A DNA stretch of 64,000 bases. It comes from Trichomonas vaginalis G3. Taxonomy: Eukaryota > Parabasalia > Trichomonadida > Trichomonadidae. This document shows positions 59,984 through 64,000 of the stretch, in pieces (position 1 is the stretch's first letter; every line of letters starts with the position of its first letter). The position numbers and the translations under genes were made by a program. A model generated the notes under the pieces. It was given only the letters and a program-made list of their open reading frames with translations. It was not told the origin of the DNA and did not search any database. The DNA lies in assembly GCF_026262505.1 (NCBI RefSeq), contig NC_067204.1, positions 3,195,797 to 3,259,796 of the forward strand, in the 5' to 3' direction.

Positions 59984-61518
59984 TTATTCATTGATATTTA
60001 TACCATGTGAAATAAGAAGTTCGGCTATTTTTTTATTTTTATAACGTGTTGCAATATGAAGAGCGGTTTCTTCATTATTATTTTTTTCATTGATATTTAT
60101 ACCATGTGAAATAAGAAATTCGGCTATTTCTTTTCTATTACAACGTGCTGCAATATGAAGAGCGGTTTCTCCTTTATTATTTCTTTCATTGATATTTATA
60201 CCATGTGAAATAAGAACTTCTGCGATTGTTTTATTATTTTTATCTGCTGCAATATGAAGAGCGGTTTCTCCTTTATTATTTTTTTCATTGATATTTATAC
60301 CATGTGAAATAAGAAATTCGGCTATTTCTTTTCTATTACAACGTGCTGCAATATGAAGAGCGGTTTCTCCTTTATTATTTCTTTCATTGATATTTATACC
60401 ATGTGAAATAAGAACTTCTGCGATTTCTTTACTATAATTATCTGCTGCAATATGAAGAGCAGTTCCTCCATATTTATCTTTTGAATTGATATTTATACCG
60501 TGTGAAATAAGAAGTTCGGCTATTTCATCATTATATTTCAATATTGCAATATAAAGAGCGGTTCTCCCATCATTATTTTTTTATTGATATTTATACGATG
60601 TGAAATAAGAAATTTGACTGTTTCTTTACTATTATAACGTGCCGCAATATGAAGAGCGGTTTCTCCAAAAATATCTGTTTCATTGATATATGCACCCTTT
60701 GATAGGAAATATTCACAAAGAGATGGAATATTAAATATCACCAAATTAATAAAGCATTTGTCAACATCATTAGTTTGATCGAAACATACTAAAAATGATT
60801 CTAGATTATTGTTTATTGCACAACAATCCAAATCGATCCATAAATCATATTCATTCTTCAAGAATGTAACAAAATCAATGTTGTGTGAAATAATTGCATA
60901 TTCCATGCAAAATCTATCTGGTGTTTGATATTTCAAACATTCACTCATGATCTCTTGATTTCCTCCTAAAAATGAAAATAGAAGACATCTTCCATTTATT
61001 TTTGTGCTGAATTTCGTTCTTAAGACTTTGAAACAATCAACTGCTCCATGGTAACAACATAATTCAATTAATGAATATTTTTTATAAGAATGTGGATATA
61101 AACTACTTTCAAGCATTTTATCTTTATCAAATCCTTCTCTTTCTGTGAATGAAATGAATCTTTCTAAGTCATTATACATAATTGCCCTGTAAATAGTATC
61201 TTCTTTGTAAAGGGCAAGAGTTTCAGCACAGTTGACCTCTGGTATATGGTAATCATCAGATAAGAGTTTGGCCAGATATAAATATGACTTTGTATAGCGA
61301 TTATTATAAGGAATTATATTTGAAATATCTTTCCTAATCTTTGTTGGTGAGTATGTCTTTGAATCAATCAATTCTGTTTTGATCTTTTTGTAAATTTCTT
61401 TTAATTCTTCTTCTTTGTCCGTTTTCAGCTGATATAACGCATTATATGAATCAATGTAGTATTTATAGATACTTCGCAGTTTGCTGAATTTATTTGGATG
61501 AATGTCTTGCTCGGACAT
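59984..61518 (-). pseudogene. Ankyrin-repeat protein with DUF3447-type N-terminus, frame-disrupted
   Basis: The ATG at 61518 opens MSEQDIHPNKFSKLRSIYKY, the standard start of the huge T. vaginalis ankyrin family. AIISHNIDFVTFLKNEYDLW and CFDQTNDVDKCF, the DUF3447-like segment, follow before 33-residue ankyrin repeats (GETALHIAARYNSKETVKFL). Near 60580 the frame ends early. The next repeats continue in another phase to 59984, consistent with a one-base change in an A run coding for the E-K-N-N turn. The distal repeats are near-identical at DNA level, and the gene stops just after ININE, mid-unit. These proteins are thought to mediate protein contacts. Confidence 0.85.
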
Positions 61519-61548
61519 CAATAATTTTTTAAAAGGACACATTTGCAA

Positions 61549-62266
61549 ATCGGCATATAAATATCTTTTAAACTTATTAGATTATACAAATATTATGTTA
61601 GACATGCGGAAATCAATCATCACAAAGATTTCGGAAATAATTTATGAATATTAATTAAGTTGATAGATATGAAATGACACAACAGCATCAGAAAAGTCGA
61701 AACCTTTAGGATTTTCATCCAGAAGATTATACTATTAAAATATATTGTGGGATATAATTGTAATCGGGACAAATATCGTGCTATTTGAGAAAAAAGTAAG
61801 AATATTGTATGTTCTTAATAGAATTAAAGAACAGAAAGAAATTTATTATTCCAATTTCTCAAATATCAGTCAGTTTAGCATTTTAATGTAGTAACTTATA
61901 AAGACAAAGGAATAAATAGCTGAAACTTTCTTGTTGATTCTAGATATTATGTATTGTTCACAAAATATGTAATTTTTTAATTATTTATTAGTGCAGATAC
62001 CAACCACTCACAATACTTCTTTCGCCATAACTTTTGCAGTAGTAGATTGTGTGATATCCCCACTATCCTCAGAGTAAGTTTTTGTCAATGAAATATAAAG
62101 TACGAATTTCCAACAAGCATAAGTTTTATTATCTGATTTTTTTTTTCATTTTTAATGCAAGTGCTTTTAGTCATGGTGCGATATCTCGTAACTCTCATAA
62201 AAATGTGTTGTAGATTACATAGAAATAAATAATTTTTAAAAGACATAAATAAAATACTAATAGTGA
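61549..62266. other. AT-rich intergenic region
   Basis: No gene or clear repeat seen. It must contain the promoter of the ankyrin gene (- strand) next to 61518. Confidence 0.6.
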
Positions 62267-64000
62267 TTATTCATCTTCATTCACTTTTGGCGCTGGGGCT
62301 TTCTTCTTCTTTTTCTTTGGCTTTTCTTCCTCTTCTTCGTCATCTTCTTCTGCTTTCTTCTTCTGTTGCTTCTTTGATTTAGAATCAACAGCTTCAGACA
62401 TCTTAATTGATACATCAACTTCGGCTTCCGCTTCAGTTTTTTCTTCTTCAGATTTATTCTCTTCTTTTTCTGGTTTTTCTTCTTCTGCCTTATTTTCCTC
62501 TTTTTCAGGTTTAGGTTCTTCAGCCTTTGGCTCTTCTGATGGTCTACTTGATATAGAAGCGCTTGCAGCTACAGACATGCTTTGATTATTTACATACAAA
62601 GCGCGATCTAAGTCATTACCCTCTCCAGCTGGTTGTGGCAATAAGTCGATCTTTTCGTTAGATGGGACGATCTTATGGGGGTTCCTAAATGCACCTTTTC
62701 CATCCAATTTAGCTAATCTTTCTTCTCCTGCAAGCATTCTTGCTTCTAAAGCAGCCAATCTGTTATGAATGTTGATAGGTAATGCTCCTTTCTGTTTATC
62801 AGCCATCCTCTGTTCATTTGTAAGCTCAATTGTGTTGACAACATTATTTAATTTCATTTTAATATCACGCATCTTGCCAACAATGTTTCCTTCGCCTTCC
62901 AATGTGTCTTCCAATTCATTTATCCTCTGTATCGCTCTGTTTTGAGCTCTTTCCGCTGAAGAATAATCTTTTCTGATTTGATCAACAACTCTACGACATG
63001 ACATATCAACTTGTTTCCTTCTTGAGCTTATTTCATCTTCAACTTTAGTGTTCAAACTGTTGCTTGCGTTGCTGTTTTCTGTGGACATATCTTTAGATCT
63101 TGCTTCAAGACCTCCTAAAGATGATTCGACTTCGAATGATAATCGCTGGAGTTTTATCTTCACGTTATCTTGAAGATTCTTAAGACTATCTTTAGTAGCG
63201 TCTGATGTTTGAAGTAAATTATCAATAGTTTCTTCTGTTTTACCCCAAGAAGTAATAACTTGCGAATTCTTGTCTTTTATCTTTTCCAGATCGGCTTTGA
63301 CCTTTTCTACTCTTTGAGCAACATATTGATCTAATTGAACGTGAGCTTCATCAAAATGAACGGCTGTTGCCTGAATCTTCTGAGGAATAACCTGCTCTGT
63401 AAGTCGAGTAATATATTCCTTTGTTGATTCAAGAGATGTAGAAACGGTTGTTTGTCCAGATCCTAGAGCTGGAGAATCTTGAAGCAGATCGCGAAGAAGC
63501 TGGACTTTATGCGTTAAGGCACCAATCTTAGGAACGTAAGAGTCAAATTGAGTATTGATTTTTGCTTGTTGAGATTTCAAATTATTCTGAGATTCTTCAA
63601 TTTTCGCAGATATACTCTCTAAGGACGAATCGACTTTGGAAAAGCTTGTTTGTGTAGATAACAAAAGCTCATTTACTTTGCTCTTTGAAGATTTAATATC
63701 TTCTTGTAAAGGTTTAAGTTTTGCTTCAATATCCATGCGAACAAAACGATCAAAGTTTGAGGAAAGTTGATCGTATTGGCGTCTAAGTGGTATTAATTCA
63801 TCAGTTTGAATAGAATTTAATTTATCTCTTGCGCGATTGAGTTGTTGCTTTGATTCTTCTTGAGCATGCTCGAGTTTTTGTATTTCTGGTTGAATGGTTC
63901 GCTCCATATCATTTAATTGAGACTCAAGGTTGTGGAATTTTGATTCTTGTTGGTGTTGAATAGTCTGTACTTGCGCGTAGAGCTCACTTCTGATATGCTG
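62267..64000 (-). CDS. Long coiled-coil protein, C-terminal part (runs off the window)
   Basis: At least 577 residues are visible. The frame stays open for 31 codons upstream of the first ATG (63907) to the window edge, so the start is outside. Nearly the whole length is heptad-rich coiled coil (QEESKQQLNRARDKLNSIQT, RQYDQLSSNFDRFVRMDIEA, KADLEKIKDKNSQVITSWGK). A conserved-looking stretch at ~340-390 reads AQNRAIQRINELEDTLEGEG. The last ~100 residues are Glu/Lys/Ala-rich with EEKPEKEENK repeats and a lysine block near the end. No motor or membrane segment. A cytoskeletal fibre or basal-body component is likely by structure; the family is not recognised. Confidence 0.8.
   Translation of the reverse strand, partial: QHIRSELYAQVQTIQHQQESKFHNLESQLNDMERTIQPEIQKLEHAQEESKQQLNRARDKLNSIQTDELIPLRRQYDQLSSNFDRFVRMDIEAKLKPLQEDIKSSKSKVNELLLSTQTSFSKVDSSLESISAKIEESQNNLKSQQAKINTQFDSYVPKIGALTHKVQLLRDLLQDSPALGSGQTTVSTSLESTKEYITRLTEQVIPQKIQATAVHFDEAHVQLDQYVAQRVEKVKADLEKIKDKNSQVITSWGKTEETIDNLLQTSDATKDSLKNLQDNVKIKLQRLSFEVESSLGGLEARSKDMSTENSNASNSLNTKVEDEISSRRKQVDMSCRRVVDQIRKDYSSAERAQNRAIQRINELEDTLEGEGNIVGKMRDIKMKLNNVVNTIELTNEQRMADKQKGALPINIHNRLAALEARMLAGEERLAKLDGKGAFRNPHKIVPSNEKIDLLPQPAGEGNDLDRALYVNNQSMSVAASASISSRPSEEPKAEEPKPEKEENKAEEEKPEKEENKSEEEKTEAEAEVDVSIKMSEAVDSKSKKQQKKKAEEDDEEEEEKPKKKKKKAPAPKVNEDE

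Overview
The window looks like nuclear DNA of a parabasalid protist, most likely Trichomonas vaginalis or a close relative. The DNA is AT-rich and its host genes are intronless and spaced by AT-rich gaps. An ankyrin protein has the DUF3447-type N-terminus and 33-residue 'SHGININE' repeats that are hallmarks of the T. vaginalis family. Two different Polinton/Maverick elements lie within 64 kb, which fits a genome known to be loaded with them. The species call is inference, because no rRNA or other diagnostic marker is present.

Layout. (1) 1-10401: right-hand part of a Polinton (Polinton A) that starts before the window. It carries an HNH-like remnant, protein-primed DNA polymerase B, retroviral-type integrase, a phage-like fibre protein, a probable minor capsid protein, small amphipathic and membrane proteins, and a Dam-type adenine methylase remnant. 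(2) 11362-13466: two host genes, a lysine-rich protein of unknown function and a BAP31-like ER membrane protein. (3) 13722-21610: a gene-free segment bounded by short TA-flanked inverted repeats. It contains two oppositely oriented arrays of a 122-bp satellite (about 8 and 24 copies) around an almost perfect palindrome. (4) 21648-22911: a 1.26-kb TA-flanked inverted-repeat element. (5) 23014-33187: host genes for an importin-like helical-repeat protein, a beta-helix surface-family fragment, a histone H3 relic, a 689-residue unknown, and a protein joining an exonuclease-like fold to C2H2 fingers. (6) 33394-51993: an entire second Polinton (Polinton B, 18.6 kb) with ~750-bp terminal inverted repeats and the 6-bp target duplication ATTCAA. 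(7) 52247-56656: NTF2-like protein, long-chain acyl-CoA synthetase and a caspase-like peptidase. (8) 56998-59607: another TA-flanked 1.27-kb element beside a Kolobok/Mutator-like transposase gene. (9) 59984-64000: a frame-disrupted ankyrin gene and the C-terminal part of a long coiled-coil protein.

The Polintons carry the usual virus-like kit: capsid proteins, a packaging ATPase (seen in B only), PolB and integrase. Both also carry a fibre whose stalk repeats (ADKxYV) and tip resemble bacteriophage tail fibres. The fibre tips are nearly identical at DNA level although the rest of the two elements differs in order, sequence and base composition. Both elements are broken fossils in the copies seen here. 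The host genes look like ordinary housekeeping and lineage-specific genes with no operon logic.

The least explained signals are four. First, a family of tiny GC-rich hairpins (5-bp stem, 3-nt loop) is scattered through Polinton B, and some modules are shared in mosaic form. Second, both Polintons share a structured palindromic site into which one such cassette has landed. Third, the foldback-like 122-bp satellite structure is highly homogeneous. Fourth, AAAAGTGACA and close variants recur 4-6 nt upstream of several start codons.
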